Position numbers and translations under genes: made by a program
Shown here: positions 34,757 to 42,962 of the stretch, in pieces
How positions within the stretch are numbered: the stretch's first letter is position 1
Layout: every line of letters begins with the position of its first letter
The notes under the pieces: generated by a model
What the model was told of the DNA's origin: nothing
Seen by the model: only the letters and a program-made list of their open reading frames with translations
Database searches by the model: none
From: Oryzobacter faecalis
GTDB taxonomy: Bacteria; Actinomycetota; Actinomycetes; Actinomycetales; Dermatophilaceae
Direction of reading: 5' to 3'
Length of the DNA: 64,000 nucleotides
Assembly: GCF_046764005.1 (NCBI RefSeq)
Contig: NZ_JBKOFW010000004.1
Location: 186,001-250,000, forward strand

Positions 34757-35926
34757 GGCGGCGGCGCGGCCCGCCGTCACGGTGAACGACCTCGGCGGCG
34801 TCCAGCCTCGTTCGGCGAACGCCTCGGCGACCGCCGCCACGACGTCCTCGGCGGAGCGGGCCGGCACGAGGGCGATGCTCGACCCGCCGAACCCGCCGCC
34901 CGTCATCCGCGCGCCCAGCGCACCGGCGGACCGCGCGGCCTCGACCGACACGTCGAGCTCGTCGCAGGAGACCTCGTAGTCGTCGCGCAGCGACGCGTGC
35001 GAGGCGTCGAACAGGCGGCCGACCGCGCGCAGGTCGCCCGCCTCGAGGGCCTCGACGGCAGCACGCACCCGGGCGATCTCGGTGACGACGTGGCGGGTGC
35101 GGCGGGCCTGCTCGTCGTCCAGCCGCGAGAGGGCGTCGTCGAGGTGGTGGGGGTCGACGTCGCGGAGGCTGACGAGCCCGAGCGCCGCGGCCGCCGCCTC
35201 GGAGACGCGGCGTCGGGCCTCGTACTGGCCGTCGTTGAGGGCGTGGGCGGCCCGGGTGTCCGTGACGACGAGGACGTGGCCACCGGTCCCGGCGCCCCCG
35301 GGTGCGTGGTGGCCGGCGAGGTCGAAGGGGACGTGCGACGTCTCGCCCGAGCGGCAGTCGAGGAGGAGGGCGTGCCCCTCGCGGCACAGCAGCGAGGCCG
35401 ACTGGTCCATGCCTCCCGTCATCGCGCCCGCGATGTCGTTCTCGGCCCGGATGCAGGCCCGCGCCAGGCGCGCGCGGGAGGCGTCGTCCTCGAGCAGTCC
35501 CAGCCCGAACAGGTCGCTCGCCGCGGCGCCCACGGCGCACTCGAGGGCGGCCGAGGACGAGAGCCCGGCGCCGAGCGGGACCTCGCTGTCGACGGTGACG
35601 TCGAGCCCGCGCACCGCGAAGCCGTCCTCGCGCAGGGCCCACAGCACCCCGGCGACGTAGGCGGCCCACCCCGACGGCCGCCCCGGCCCGACGTCGGCGA
35701 GGTCGACCTCGACGGTCTCGCCGGCCTGCACCGAGTGGACCCGCAGGCGGTCGTCGTCCCGGGCGGCGCAGGCGGCGGTCGTGCGCTGCGGCAGGGCGAT
35801 CGGGAGGACGAGACCGCCGTGGTAGTCGGTGTGCTCGCCGATGAGGTTGACCCGACCGGGCGCCGACCACACCCCCGTCGGCGGGGCCTCGAGGGCGCGG
35901 ACGTGGGCGTCGGCGGCACGGGTCAT
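34745..35926 (-). CDS. galK: Galactokinase
   Basis: A 393-residue GHMP kinase phosphorylating galactose at C1 (Leloir pathway). Motif 1 with the GalK signature GRVNLIGEHTDYHGG is at about 25-39, motif 2 PLGAGLSSSAALE at about 120, and motif 3 MTGGGFGGSSIAL near 348. The catalytic Asp lies in GGMDQSASL. I chose the ATG at 35926, seven bases after TAGACT, suggesting a leaderless transcript. No other gal gene is adjacent. The 3' end carries a 15-bp tandem repeat. Confidence 0.95.
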   Translation of the reverse strand: MTRAADAHVRALEAPPTGVWSAPGRVNLIGEHTDYHGGLVLPIALPQRTTAACAARDDDRLRVHSVQAGETVEVDLADVGPGRPSGWAAYVAGVLWALREDGFAVRGLDVTVDSEVPLGAGLSSSAALECAVGAAASDLFGLGLLEDDASRARLARACIRAENDIAGAMTGGMDQSASLLCREGHALLLDCRSGETSHVPFDLAGHHAPGGAGTGGHVLVVTDTRAAHALNDGQYEARRRVSEAAAAALGLVSLRDVDPHHLDDALSRLDDEQARRTRHVVTEIARVRAAVEALEAGDLRAVGRLFDASHASLRDDYEVSCDELDVSVEAARSAGALGARMTGGGFGGSSIALVPARSAEDVVAAVAEAFAERGWTPPRSFTVTAGRAAARDS

Positions 35927-35933
35927 GCGGGTG

Positions 35934-35961
35934 AGTCTAGGGAGGGTGCCCCTGACAGAAT
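35934..35961. promoter_or_regulatory. Back-to-back -10 elements of galK and trpS
   Basis: On the minus strand TAGACT (35939-35934) precedes the galK ATG by seven bases; on the plus strand CAGAAT (35956-35961) precedes the trpS ATG by six. The whole divergent gap is 41 bases and neither gene has a ribosome site, so both are probably leaderless and their promoters overlap. Confidence 0.45.
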
Positions 35962-35967
35962 GAGCCC

Positions 35968-36993
35968 ATGTCCACCCCGTCGACCGACGCTCCCGCACGC
36001 CCGCGCATCCTCTCCGGGATGCAGCCGACGAGCGACTCGCTCCACCTCGGCAACTACCTGGGGGCGCTCGTCAACTGGGTGTCGATGCAGGAGGACTTCG
36101 ACGCGTACTTCTTCGTCGCCGACCTCCACGCGCTCACCGTGCCCACCGACCCGGAGGTCGTCCGGCGGCGCACCCGCGTCACGGCGGCGCAGTTCATCGC
36201 CGGAGGCGTCGACCCCGAGCGGTCGGCCGTGTTCTGCCAGAGCCACGTGGGTCCGCACCCGGAGGTCGCCTGGATCCTCGCCTGCCAGACGGCGATGGGC
36301 GAGATGAACCGGATGACGCAGTTCAAGGACAAGACGGCCAAGGGCCAGAACGCCAACGTCGGGCTGTTCACCTACCCGGTGCTCATGGCCGCCGACATCC
36401 TCATGTACGACGCCGCGTTCGTGCCGGTGGGCGAGGACCAGCGCCAGCACCTCGAGATCACCCGCGACCTCGCCCTCCGGTTCAACCAGCGCTTCGGCGA
36501 GACGTTCCGGGTGCCCGAGCCGTACATCCCCAAGGCCTCGGCGAAGATCATGGAGCTCACCGACCCGACGTCGAAGATGTCCGGGACGAACTCGCCCGAC
36601 AAGGGCATCCTCCTGCTCAGCGACACCGAGAAGCAGCTGCGCAAGAAGGTCATGTCGGCGGTGACGGACACCGAGGCCGAGGTCCGCTTCGACCCGGAGG
36701 CCAAGCCCGGCGTGTCGAACCTCCTCGTCGTCCACTCCACCCTGTCCGGGCGCTCCGTGGAGCAGCTCCAGGCCGACTTCGCCGGACGTGGGTACGGCGA
36801 CCTGAAGAAGGAGGTCGCCGACGTCGTCGTCGAGGCGGTGCGCCCCTTCCAGGAGCGGATGGCCGAGCTGCTCGACGACCCGGCCGAGCTCGACCGGATC
36901 CTCGCCCGCGGCGTCGAGCGCGCCCGGGTCGTCGCGGCCGCCACGACCGACCGGGTGCGCGACGCGGTCGGTCTCCTCCCGGCCGCCCGGTAA
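35968..36993 (+). CDS. trpS: Tryptophanyl-tRNA synthetase
   Basis: A 341-residue class I aminoacyl-tRNA synthetase. The HIGH-equivalent is in LHLGNYLGA (about 28) and the KMSKS-equivalent is SKMSGT (about 206); MTQFKDK and VGEDQRQHLE are TrpRS-specific. It charges tRNA-Trp with tryptophan and is essential unless a second copy exists. It probably lacks a 5' leader (see the promoter entry). The 2'-5' RNA ligase-like gene follows after 11 bases. Confidence 0.97.
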   Translation: MSTPSTDAPARPRILSGMQPTSDSLHLGNYLGALVNWVSMQEDFDAYFFVADLHALTVPTDPEVVRRRTRVTAAQFIAGGVDPERSAVFCQSHVGPHPEVAWILACQTAMGEMNRMTQFKDKTAKGQNANVGLFTYPVLMAADILMYDAAFVPVGEDQRQHLEITRDLALRFNQRFGETFRVPEPYIPKASAKIMELTDPTSKMSGTNSPDKGILLLSDTEKQLRKKVMSAVTDTEAEVRFDPEAKPGVSNLLVVHSTLSGRSVEQLQADFAGRGYGDLKKEVADVVVEAVRPFQERMAELLDDPAELDRILARGVERARVVAAATTDRVRDAVGLLPAAR

Positions 36994-37004
36994 GGTCACC
37001 GACC

Positions 37005-37532
37005 ATGCCCGTCCACGGCGTCGCCGTCACCGTCCCCGAGCCCTGGGGGACCCAGCTGCAGCAGGCCCGTGACGCCGTCGGAGACCCGATGGCCGCCGCC
37101 ATCCCGCCGCACGTGACCCTCCTCCCGCCGACCCTCGTCGAGGGCGAGGCGGTCGACCAGTTCCTCGACCACCTCACCAAGGTCACGGCCGAGGCCGAGC
37201 CGTTCGACATGGTGCTGTCCGGCACCGGGACCTTCCGGCCGGTGTCGCCCGTCGTCTTCGTGCAGGTCTCACGCGGCATCGGCGTCTGCGAGGCGCTCGA
37301 GAGCGCGGTGCGGTCCGGGCCCGTCGCGCGGCACCTCGAGTTCCCGTACCACCCGCACGTGACGATCGCCCACCACCTCGACGAGGAGGCGCTCGACCGC
37401 GCCTTCGACTCCCTCGCCGACTTCCGGTGCGCGTTCCGCGTCGAGTCCGTCGAGCTCTACCACCACGAGGACGACGGCGTGTGGCGCGTCGTGCGCTCCT
37501 TCCCCCTGGGCGCCGACCCGGCCCGGCCCTGA
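37005..37532 (+). CDS. 2'-5' RNA ligase/cyclic phosphodiesterase (2H) family protein
   Basis: A 175-residue protein of the 2H phosphoesterase superfamily. Both catalytic HxT motifs are present: PPHVTLLPP at about 33 and HPHVTIAHHL at about 113. Such enzymes act on 2',3'-cyclic or 2'-5' linked RNA ends or cyclic nucleotides; the physiological substrate here is not predictable. The gene starts 11 bases after trpS, which may reflect co-transcription of two RNA-related enzymes. Confidence 0.82.
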   Translation: MPVHGVAVTVPEPWGTQLQQARDAVGDPMAAAIPPHVTLLPPTLVEGEAVDQFLDHLTKVTAEAEPFDMVLSGTGTFRPVSPVVFVQVSRGIGVCEALESAVRSGPVARHLEFPYHPHVTIAHHLDEEALDRAFDSLADFRCAFRVESVELYHHEDDGVWRVVRSFPLGADPARP

Positions 37533-37547
37533 CCCGCGCCCGGGCGC

Positions 37548-38699
37548 TCAGGCGGCCGCGACGCCCCCGGCCCGGACGTCCTCGTAGTGCCCGACGAGCT
37601 CACGGGTGAGCGACGCCCACGAGCGGTCGCCGACCAGCGCCCGCCCTGCCTCGCCCATGCGCGACCGTGCCGTGGCGTCGAGGACGAGCCGCCCCACCGC
37701 CCGCCCCAGCGACCCGGGCGCATCGGGGTCGAAGAGCAGCCCGGTCGTGTCGTGGCCGACGAGGTCGAGCGGGCCGCCGCGCGCGGGGGCGACGACGGGG
37801 AGGCCGGATGCCGCGGCCTCCTGGAGCGTCTGGCCGAAGGTCTCGCGCGTCCCCGGGTGGACGAACACGTCGAGGGCGGCGTAGGCGTCGGCCAGGTCCG
37901 TGCCGGAGCGGTGGCCGAGGAACACCGGCATCGGGCGCGACCCGGCCGCGGCGGCGGTCCCGAGGACGTGCTCCGCCTGCCGACGGGCCGGACCGTCGCC
38001 GACGACGACGAGCCGGACCCCGGGCTGGCCGGCGACCTCGACGAGCCGCCCGAGCTCCTTCTCGGGCGCCAGCCGGCCCACGTAGCCGACCAGCACCTCC
38101 CCGCCCGGCGCGAGCCGCCGGCGCAGCGCCGCGACCTCGGCCGACGTCCTGCGGTCCGGGTGGAACGAGGTGGCGTCGACGCCGCGGCGCCACAGCGCCG
38201 TCCGCGGCACCCCGTGGGCGCGCAGCTCGGCGAGGGTGGCCGAGGACGGGGCCAGGGTGCGCCCGGCGAGGCCGTGGACGCGCCGGACCCAGCGCCAGGC
38301 GGTGTTCGCCGCCCGCAGCCCGGCGGGCCCGGCGTGCTGGGCGAGGTAGGCCGGCATGTCCGTCTGGTACACGGCGACCGACGGCAGCCCCAGGTGCGCC
38401 GCGTCCCTCAGCGCCCGCGCGCCCAGGACGAAGGGCGAGGCGACGTGGAGGACGTCGGGCGCGAACCGGTCGAGCACGGCACGCACCTCGTGCGTCGGCA
38501 GGCCCGTGGGAAAGCTGCGGACGCTCACCGACGGCACGGTGACGACCCGGTGCCCGGCGTGGCGGTGCGGCGCCGGTCGGGGGCACACGACGAGCACCTC
38601 GTGCCCGAGCTCGCCGAGCTGCTCGACGACCCGGCAGACACTCGTCGTCACGCCGTTGACGGTGGGAAGGAACGACTCGGTGGCGATCGCGACCCGCAT
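37548..38699 (-). CDS. GDP-mannose-dependent glycosyltransferase, MgtA-like (GT4)
   Basis: A 383-residue GT4 enzyme. It resembles the mycobacterial alpha-mannosyltransferase MgtA along its length: VAIATESFLPTVNGVTTSV at the start, VYQTDMPAYLAQHAG, RTLAPSSAT, VGYVGRLAPEKELGRL, and the donor-site FVHPGTRETFGQTLQEA. A role in mannolipid or lipomannan-type envelope glycan synthesis is inferred. The divergent neighbour manC makes its likely donor, GDP-mannose. The ATG at 38699 is chosen by homology. It converges on the 2H gene with 15 bases between stops. Confidence 0.85.
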   Translation of the reverse strand: MRVAIATESFLPTVNGVTTSVCRVVEQLGELGHEVLVVCPRPAPHRHAGHRVVTVPSVSVRSFPTGLPTHEVRAVLDRFAPDVLHVASPFVLGARALRDAAHLGLPSVAVYQTDMPAYLAQHAGPAGLRAANTAWRWVRRVHGLAGRTLAPSSATLAELRAHGVPRTALWRRGVDATSFHPDRRTSAEVAALRRRLAPGGEVLVGYVGRLAPEKELGRLVEVAGQPGVRLVVVGDGPARRQAEHVLGTAAAAGSRPMPVFLGHRSGTDLADAYAALDVFVHPGTRETFGQTLQEAAASGLPVVAPARGGPLDLVGHDTTGLLFDPDAPGSLGRAVGRLVLDATARSRMGEAGRALVGDRSWASLTRELVGHYEDVRAGGVAAA

Positions 38700-38759
38700 G
38701 CCCCGACGCTCCCGCCCCCGACCCCACGGAGGGTGACGTGCGAGTGGGTGGCGGGTGAA

Positions 38760-38780
38760 GGTCACGTGACCAGATAGCCT
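38760..38780 (+). promoter_or_regulatory. 12-bp palindrome and -10 element of manC
   Basis: GGTCACGTGACC (38760-38771) is a perfect palindrome directly followed by TAGCCT (38775-38780), eight bases before the manC ATG. The placement suits a repressor site over a leaderless promoter in the 89-base divergent gap to the mannosyltransferase gene. Confidence 0.45.
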
Positions 38781-38788
38781 CGCGTGCC

Positions 38789-39865
38789 ATGTCGGACATC
38801 TCCGGGTTCTGGGCCGTCGTCCCCGCGGGAGGCGCAGGGACGCGGCTCTGGCCGCTCAGCCGGGCCGCGCGCCCGAAGTTCCTCCTCGACCTCACGGGGA
38901 GCGGGCGCACCCTCCTCCAGGCCACCGTCGACCGCCTCGGACCGCTCACCGGCGACCGCGTCGTCGTCGTCACCGGGGTGGCCCACTCCGCGGCGGTGCG
39001 CGACCAGCTCCCCGACGTGCCGGCCGGCCGCGTCCTCGCCGAGCCGTCGCCGCGCGACTCGATGGCCGCCATCGGCCTGGCCGCTGCCGTCGTCGAGCGC
39101 GAGGACCCCGAGGCCGTCATCGGCTCGTTCGCGGCCGACCACGTCATCCCCGACGTGGACGCCTTCCACGCCGTCATCCGCGAGGCGGTCGAGGTCGCCC
39201 GCGCGGGACACCTCGTCACCATCGGCATCGAGCCGACGCACCCGGCGACGGGCTTCGGCTACATCCGCGCGGGTGCACCGCTCGACGGCGCGCCCACGGC
39301 CCTGCACGCCGTCGAGTTCGTCGAGAAGCCGGATTCCGAGCGCGCGCGGCGCTACGTCGACTCCGGCGAGTTCCGTTGGAATGCAGGGATGTTCGTGGTC
39401 CGGGCCTCGACGCTGCTCGACCTCCTCGCGCGGTGGCACCCCGACCTCGCTGAGGGTGTGCGCGACATCGCGGCCGACCCGTCACGCCTCGACGACGTGT
39501 GGCCCGGGCTCACCCGCATCGCCATCGACCACGCGGTCGCCGAGCCCGCTGCCGAGGCCGGTCACGTGGTGGTCGTTCCCGCGCCCTTCGCCTGGGACGA
39601 CGTCGGCGACTTCGCGAGCCTGGCCACCCTGCTGCCGGGTGAGGACGAGCCGCGCGTGCTCGGCGACCCCTCCGACGTGACGGCCCTCGAGGCGACCGGT
39701 GTGGTCGTCGCGGGGTCCGGTCGGCGGGTGGCCGTCGTCGGCCTCGACGACGTCGTGGTCGTCGACACCCCCGACGCGCTGCTCGTCACGACCCGCGCCC
39801 GGGCCCAGGACGTCAAGGCCGTCGTCGACCTCCTCAAGGAGCAGGGCCGCACCGACCTCACGTGA
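38789..39865 (+). CDS. manC: Mannose-1-phosphate guanylyltransferase
   Basis: A 358-residue nucleotidyltransferase making GDP-mannose from mannose-1-phosphate and GTP. The pyrophosphorylase motif is VPAGGAGTRLWPLSRAARPK (residues 11-30); the family's PRDSMAAIGLAAA, FAADHVIPD and VEFVEKPD with WNAGMFV follow. It lacks the C-terminal isomerase domain of bifunctional ManC, which is the actinobacterial ManB-type arrangement. It supplies GDP-mannose for the adjacent mannosyltransferase. It converges on the ABC permease gene with a nine-base gap. Confidence 0.94.
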   Translation: MSDISGFWAVVPAGGAGTRLWPLSRAARPKFLLDLTGSGRTLLQATVDRLGPLTGDRVVVVTGVAHSAAVRDQLPDVPAGRVLAEPSPRDSMAAIGLAAAVVEREDPEAVIGSFAADHVIPDVDAFHAVIREAVEVARAGHLVTIGIEPTHPATGFGYIRAGAPLDGAPTALHAVEFVEKPDSERARRYVDSGEFRWNAGMFVVRASTLLDLLARWHPDLAEGVRDIAADPSRLDDVWPGLTRIAIDHAVAEPAAEAGHVVVVPAPFAWDDVGDFASLATLLPGEDEPRVLGDPSDVTALEATGVVVAGSGRRVAVVGLDDVVVVDTPDALLVTTRARAQDVKAVVDLLKEQGRTDLT

Positions 39866-39874
39866 GGAACGGGG

Positions 39875-41473
39875 TCAGGAGAGGGCGAGGTCGCGCCGAC
39901 GGTGACCCCAGAGGCCGAGCGCGACGAGCGCCGCCGCGAGGAGGAGCTCGACGGTGCCCGGCACCAGGTCGAGGGCGGTCCCCGGCACCGCGGGCAGGTG
40001 CCAGAACGGCGACACGGCCTGGACGGCGTCCGGCAGCCGGAGCGTCTGGCCGAGCAGCACCTGCAGGGCCGACGCGCCCGCCAGCGCCCACGCGAGCAGC
40101 GCGAACCGCGGGGCCAGGCCGACGACGATCGCGGCGAACGCGACGACGACGAGCACAGCGGGTGCGTAGGCCACCTGGTCGCCGACGACGGTGAGCGCGT
40201 CCGAGCGGTCGCCCCCGGCCAGGGCGTATCCGGCGGCGAGGCCGGCCCCCATGACGGCCATGAGGGCCACCGACCCTCCGACCGCCACGGTGAGGACCGC
40301 GCCCATCCACCCGGTCCGTGACGTCCGGGTCGCGAGGACCTGCTCGGCGCGCCCGGACTCCTCCTCCGACCTCAGCCGCAGCACGGCGCTGACGCCGAAC
40401 CCGGTCGCGAGGACCGCCATGAACAGCAGGACGTACCGCAGGAAGGCGTCGATGACGGCCGCCTCGGCGTCCGACCCCGCCCCGATGTACTGACCGATGT
40501 CGGGGTTGCTCTCGAGCAGGTCCGGGACCGTCGGGATGACGGCGCCGTAGACCAGCGCGAGGAGGGTCAGGCCGACGGCCCAGCCGACGAGGCTTCCTCG
40601 GATCAGCCTCGTCGCGAGGCCGATCGGCGTGGCGAGCGAGCGCGCGGCGCGTGCGCGGCCGGGGCGGGGGTGGATGAAGCCGCCGCCGAGGTCGCGTCGC
40701 GCCACGAGCCCCGCGGCCACCGTGACGAGGAGGCCCGTCGCGACGACGAGGAGGAGGGCGGGCCACCAGCGTTCCTCCCCGAACGCGTCGAGGGCCTGCG
40801 CCCACCCGAAGGGCGAGAGCCACACGACCCCGGAGTCGCGCATCGCCCCGAGCCCCCGCACGAGGTAGCCGACCGCGACCGCGCCGCCTGCGATGGCGAG
40901 GGCGCCCCGGGTCGAGGTCGACAGCTGCGCGGCCACCAGTGCCACGGCCGTGTAGCAGACCCCGAGGAGGGTGAGCCCGAGCCCGTAGGCGAGCGTGCCC
41001 GTCGTGTCCAGGCCGGCCCCGAGCATCGAGGCCGTCGTGACGAGCCCGACGAGCGCGGCGGCGAGCACGCCGTAGCCGAGGCCGGCCACGGCCGCCGCGT
41101 TGCGCCCGAGGACGGTCGAGCGCAGCAGCTCGGCCCGGCCGGACTCCTCCTCGGCCCGGGTGTGCCGCACGACGAGGAAGGTCACCATGAGGCAGGTCCC
41201 GAGCTGGGCCACCTGGGAGATCTCGTTGGCGGTGATGCCGCCGATGGTGTCGATGCCGGCCTGGCGCCCCGACATCAGCAGGCTCACCGGGCTGGCGCCG
41301 ACGCTCGCGGCGTAGCCGGCCACCTTGGCGGGGGTGTCGTACACGCCGGGGACGGCGGCGGCGCTCGCCGCGATGACGCCCCCGAGCCCGGCGACCCACA
41401 GGGGCAGCCGGACCCGGTCGCGCCGCAGGACGAGCCGGGCGAGGTGTCCGGTGCCGGCGAGGGTGCCGCTCAC
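39875..41473 (-). CDS. ABC exporter permease (ABC-2-like, duplicated half)
   Basis: A 532-residue protein with about 12 hydrophobic segments in two similar halves. Each half contains an RxEEESGRAE-type cytoplasmic motif (at about 106 and 372), typical of the antibiotic/anthracycline exporter permease family in actinobacteria. The GTG at 41473 overlaps the stop of the ATPase gene (GTGA). With that ATPase it should form a drug or lipid exporter controlled by the divergent MarR/GbsR-type regulator. Confidence 0.83.
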   Translation of the reverse strand: MSGTLAGTGHLARLVLRRDRVRLPLWVAGLGGVIAASAAAVPGVYDTPAKVAGYAASVGASPVSLLMSGRQAGIDTIGGITANEISQVAQLGTCLMVTFLVVRHTRAEEESGRAELLRSTVLGRNAAAVAGLGYGVLAAALVGLVTTASMLGAGLDTTGTLAYGLGLTLLGVCYTAVALVAAQLSTSTRGALAIAGGAVAVGYLVRGLGAMRDSGVVWLSPFGWAQALDAFGEERWWPALLLVVATGLLVTVAAGLVARRDLGGGFIHPRPGRARAARSLATPIGLATRLIRGSLVGWAVGLTLLALVYGAVIPTVPDLLESNPDIGQYIGAGSDAEAAVIDAFLRYVLLFMAVLATGFGVSAVLRLRSEEESGRAEQVLATRTSRTGWMGAVLTVAVGGSVALMAVMGAGLAAGYALAGGDRSDALTVVGDQVAYAPAVLVVVAFAAIVVGLAPRFALLAWALAGASALQVLLGQTLRLPDAVQAVSPFWHLPAVPGTALDLVPGTVELLLAAALVALGLWGHRRRDLALS

Positions 41474-42384
41474 GCCGCACCCGTGTCGGTCGTGGTGGGG
41501 ATCTCCTCGCCGTAGTGGCGCAGGAAGAGCTCCTCGAGCGTCGGGGGGTGGGCCGTGAGCGAGCGCAGCCCGAGCCCGGAGAGCACCGCGACGGCGCCGT
41601 CGAGGTGGTCGGAGTCGACGTCGAAGGTGACCCGCCCGTCCTGGAGCTGGGGCCGGTGCACCCCCGGCATCCCCGCGAGGGCCGTGGCCGGGGACGCCGT
41701 CTCGGCGACGACCGTGGTCCGCGTGAGGTGCCTCAGGTCGGCGAGGGTGCCCGACTGCACGACGCGCCCCGCCTTGATGATGCTCACCCGGTCGCTGAGC
41801 GCCTCCGCCTCGGCGAGGATGTGGCTGCTGAGCAGGATGGTGGCGCCTTCGGCCCTGACCTCGTGGACGCACTCCTGGAACTCGGCCTCCATGAGCGGGT
41901 CCAGCCCGGAGGTGGGCTCGTCGAGGAGGAGCAGCTCGGCACGGGAGGCGAAGGCCGCGACGACCGCGACCTTCTGCCGGTTGCCCTTGGAGTAGGTGCG
42001 GGCCTTCTTCGTCGGGTCGAGGTCGAACCGCTCGAGCAGCTCGGCCCGGCGCGCCTCGTCGATCCCGCCGCGCATCCGGGCGAGGAGGTCGATGACCTCG
42101 CCGCCGGTGAGGTTCGGCCACAGGGTGACCTCTCCCGGGACGTAGGCGAGCCGGGCGTGCAGCGTGCTGGCGTCGGCCCAGGGGTCACCGCCCAGGAGGC
42201 GGGCCGTGCCGCGGTCACGGCGGAGCAGGCCGAGGAGGATGCGGATCGTCGTCGACTTGCCGGCGCCGTTGGGGCCGAGGAAGGCATGGACCTCGCCGGT
42301 GCGGACCTCGAGGTCGAGGTCGTCGAGGGCGCGGGTGGTGCCGAAGGTCTTGACGACGCCGTGGAGCTCGATCGCGTGGGTCAC
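41470..42384 (-). CDS. ABC exporter ATP-binding protein
   Basis: A 304-residue ATPase of the drug-export (DrrA-like) type. Walker A GPNGAGKST at 37-45, a non-canonical signature YSKGNRQK at 131-138 in place of LSGGQ, Walker B LLLLDEP at 151-157 and the switch histidine in SSHILAEAEAL. It energises the permease encoded directly downstream. The GTG at 42384 is taken as start; the long upstream frame crosses the operator and the regulator gene and is not coding. Confidence 0.92.
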   Translation of the reverse strand: MTHAIELHGVVKTFGTTRALDDLDLEVRTGEVHAFLGPNGAGKSTTIRILLGLLRRDRGTARLLGGDPWADASTLHARLAYVPGEVTLWPNLTGGEVIDLLARMRGGIDEARRAELLERFDLDPTKKARTYSKGNRQKVAVVAAFASRAELLLLDEPTSGLDPLMEAEFQECVHEVRAEGATILLSSHILAEAEALSDRVSIIKAGRVVQSGTLADLRHLTRTTVVAETASPATALAGMPGVHRPQLQDGRVTFDVDSDHLDGAVAVLSGLGLRSLTAHPPTLEELFLRHYGEEIPTTTDTGAA

Positions 42385-42397
42385 GCGATCCAGAGTG

Positions 42398-42420
42398 TCA
42401 CAAGTTTCACAAACTTGTGA
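42398..42420. promoter_or_regulatory. Operator between ABC exporter and MarR/GbsR-type regulator
   Basis: TCACAAGTTT-CAC-AAACTTGTGA is a perfect 10-bp inverted repeat with a three-base centre, in the 60-base gap between the divergent genes. It starts 14 bases before the exporter ATPase start and ends 24 bases before the regulator start, overlapping the -35 zone of the regulator's TACACT promoter (42432-42437). Autorepression and repression of the exporter are expected. Confidence 0.7.
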
Positions 42421-42444
42421 AGAGTGTGACCTACACTCGCCCCC

Positions 42445-42924
42445 ATGGACGGTCTCGCCCAGGCGGTGGAACGGCTCGGGCAGGTGCTCGAGGACAGCGG
42501 CATCCCCCGGATGCCGGCACGCGTCTTCGCGTACGTGCTCGCCGAGGACCGCGACCGGTACACCGCCGCCGAGCTGGCCGAGGGTCTCGACGTCTCGCCC
42601 GCGGCCATCTCGGGGGCGGTGCGGTACCTCACCCAGACCGGCCTCGTCGTGCGCGAGCGGCGCCCGTCCGGCCGCGGCGACCTGTACCGGATCGTCGACG
42701 GCGACGTGTGGGGGACGATCATGCGGGCGCGCCTGCCGATCCTCGACCACTACGTCGCCTCGCTGCAGGAGGCCGTCGCCCTCCTCGACGCCGGCAGCGC
42801 GGGGCGGGCCCGGCTCGAGGAGACGCGGGCGTACTTCGACTTCGCGCGCCGGCAGATGGCCGACCTCGCGCAGCGGTGGGAGGCCGAGCGCACGGGGGCG
42901 CGCGCGGACTCGTCCCGAACCTGA
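42445..42924 (+). CDS. GbsR/MarR family transcriptional regulator
   Basis: A 159-residue winged-helix regulator. The HTH is YTAAELAEGLDVSPAAISGA (about 39-58), followed by the wing RERRPSGRGDLYRI. The C-terminal helices (about 85-155) should dimerise and bind ligand. It is divergent from the ABC exporter and shares the palindromic operator, a classic local-repressor layout. TACACT lies seven bases before the ATG, so the transcript is probably leaderless. Confidence 0.88.
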   Translation: MDGLAQAVERLGQVLEDSGIPRMPARVFAYVLAEDRDRYTAAELAEGLDVSPAAISGAVRYLTQTGLVVRERRPSGRGDLYRIVDGDVWGTIMRARLPILDHYVASLQEAVALLDAGSAGRARLEETRAYFDFARRQMADLAQRWEAERTGARADSSRT

Positions 42925-42962
42925 CGGGGGAGGTGCCCCCGCCGAGTAGACTCGGCGCCCTG

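Noticed and set aside
31923..35870. 1315-codon minus-strand ORF across the BNR-like genes, xthA and galK
   Set aside because: Arg/Pro/Gly-rich shadow; it overlaps well-supported genes on both strands.
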